Below are positions 53,874 through 54,127 of a DNA stretch of 54,127 bases, piece after piece. A program made the position numbers and the translations under genes. The number at the start of each line of letters is the position of its first letter. The first letter of the stretch is position 1. Under the pieces are notes generated by a model that made no database searches, had not been told where the DNA came from, and saw only the letters and a list, made by a program, of their open reading frames with translations. Source of the DNA: Rhodoferax sp. (lineage in GTDB: Bacteria > Pseudomonadota > Gammaproteobacteria > Burkholderiales > Burkholderiaceae_C); contig JAUXWC010000111.1 in the NCBI GenBank assembly GCA_030685025.1, positions 1 through 54,127 of the forward strand. Reading direction: 5' to 3'.

Positions 53874-54127
53874 ATGAGCGCACTCACCCACTTTGATCAA
53901 CATGGCCAGGCCCACATGGTGGACGTAGCCAGCAAACCCGATACCCATCGCATCGCCATCGCCAGCGGCCACATCGAAATGCTGCCGGCCACCCTAGCCC
54001 TGATAGAAAACGGCACCACCAAGAAAGGCGATGTACTGGGCATCGCTCGCATCGCTGGCATTATGGCCGCCAAGCGGACCAGCGAGTTGATTCCCTTGTG
54101 CCATCCGCTTGCGCTGACCCGAGTTGC
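53874..54127 (+). CDS. moaC: cyclic pyranopterin monophosphate synthase MoaC (partial)
   Basis: The first 84 codons are inside the window and run off the right edge. [39 protein letters not shown] and [15 protein letters not shown] are the conserved MoaC blocks. MoaC makes the first pterin intermediate of the molybdenum cofactor together with MoaA. Confidence 0.95.
   Translation, partial: MSALTHFDQHGQAHMVDVASKPDTHRIAIASGHIEMLPATLALIENGTTKKGDVLGIARIAGIMAAKRTSELIPLCHPLALTRV

Overview
The window looks like a chromosome segment of a Burkholderiales betaproteobacterium, most probably a Comamonadaceae member of the Rhodoferax/Polaromonas type. The grounds are the high GC, an ahcY-tlyA-metF operon behind an S-adenosylhomocysteine (SAH) riboswitch, the erpA-bactofilin-DUF6776 group next to rpsI-rplM, and a hybO-hybA uptake hydrogenase. 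Family calls come from reading motifs; no database search was run.

Layout. (1) 0-5.5 kb: the start of a hyb [NiFe] hydrogenase operon on the minus strand, a NiCoT nickel permease, an orphan Rieske protein, a small CDF-like transporter and a TlpA-like thioredoxin. (2) 5.5-16.5 kb: an accessory island bracketed by two same-strand copies of one solute-binding-protein gene, the left one decayed. It holds a terminase/sugar-nucleotidyltransferase chimera, a compact five-gene cassette of unknown function (7.0-10.6 kb), an IS110-family (IS1111-type) element with an IS630 element inside it, remnants of IS91, IS200/IS605 tnpA and tnpB, a PIN toxin and the nickel permease, and a BPSL0067-like effector with a lipoprotein partner. 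(3) 16.6-25.2 kb: a binding protein, trxC, a MidA-like methyltransferase, a pterin cluster (folM-like, two folB-like), ttcA, a phosphatase and a broken sterol desaturase/lysoplasmalogenase gene. (4) 25.2-44.3 kb: mostly housekeeping genes: ruvB and ruvA separated by a carbonic anhydrase and nested inverted repeats, ybeZ-ybeY, dtd, tyrS, an M23 peptidase, anmK, erpA, bactofilin, rplM-rpsI, a Ser/Thr kinase, rlmJ and the methyl-cycle operon. (5) 44.6-54.1 kb: an SDR gene behind a solitary CRISPR-repeat-like sequence, a Fic protein with a four-copy 24-bp-spaced upstream array, prfC, a HAD phosphatase between two matching palindromes, yaeQ, a Phd/VapC pair, a bepA-like protease and the start of moaC.

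The most interesting candidates are the unexplained 7.0-10.6 kb cassette (coiled-coil Gly-rich protein, PD-(D/E)XK-like protein with a hydrophobic C-terminus, zinc-ribbon-like protein, helical protein, small protein) and a dispersed palindromic element present in at least eight copies. That element interrupts a transposase gene and in four cases ends against the Shine-Dalgarno of the next gene. No tRNA or rRNA gene was recognised.
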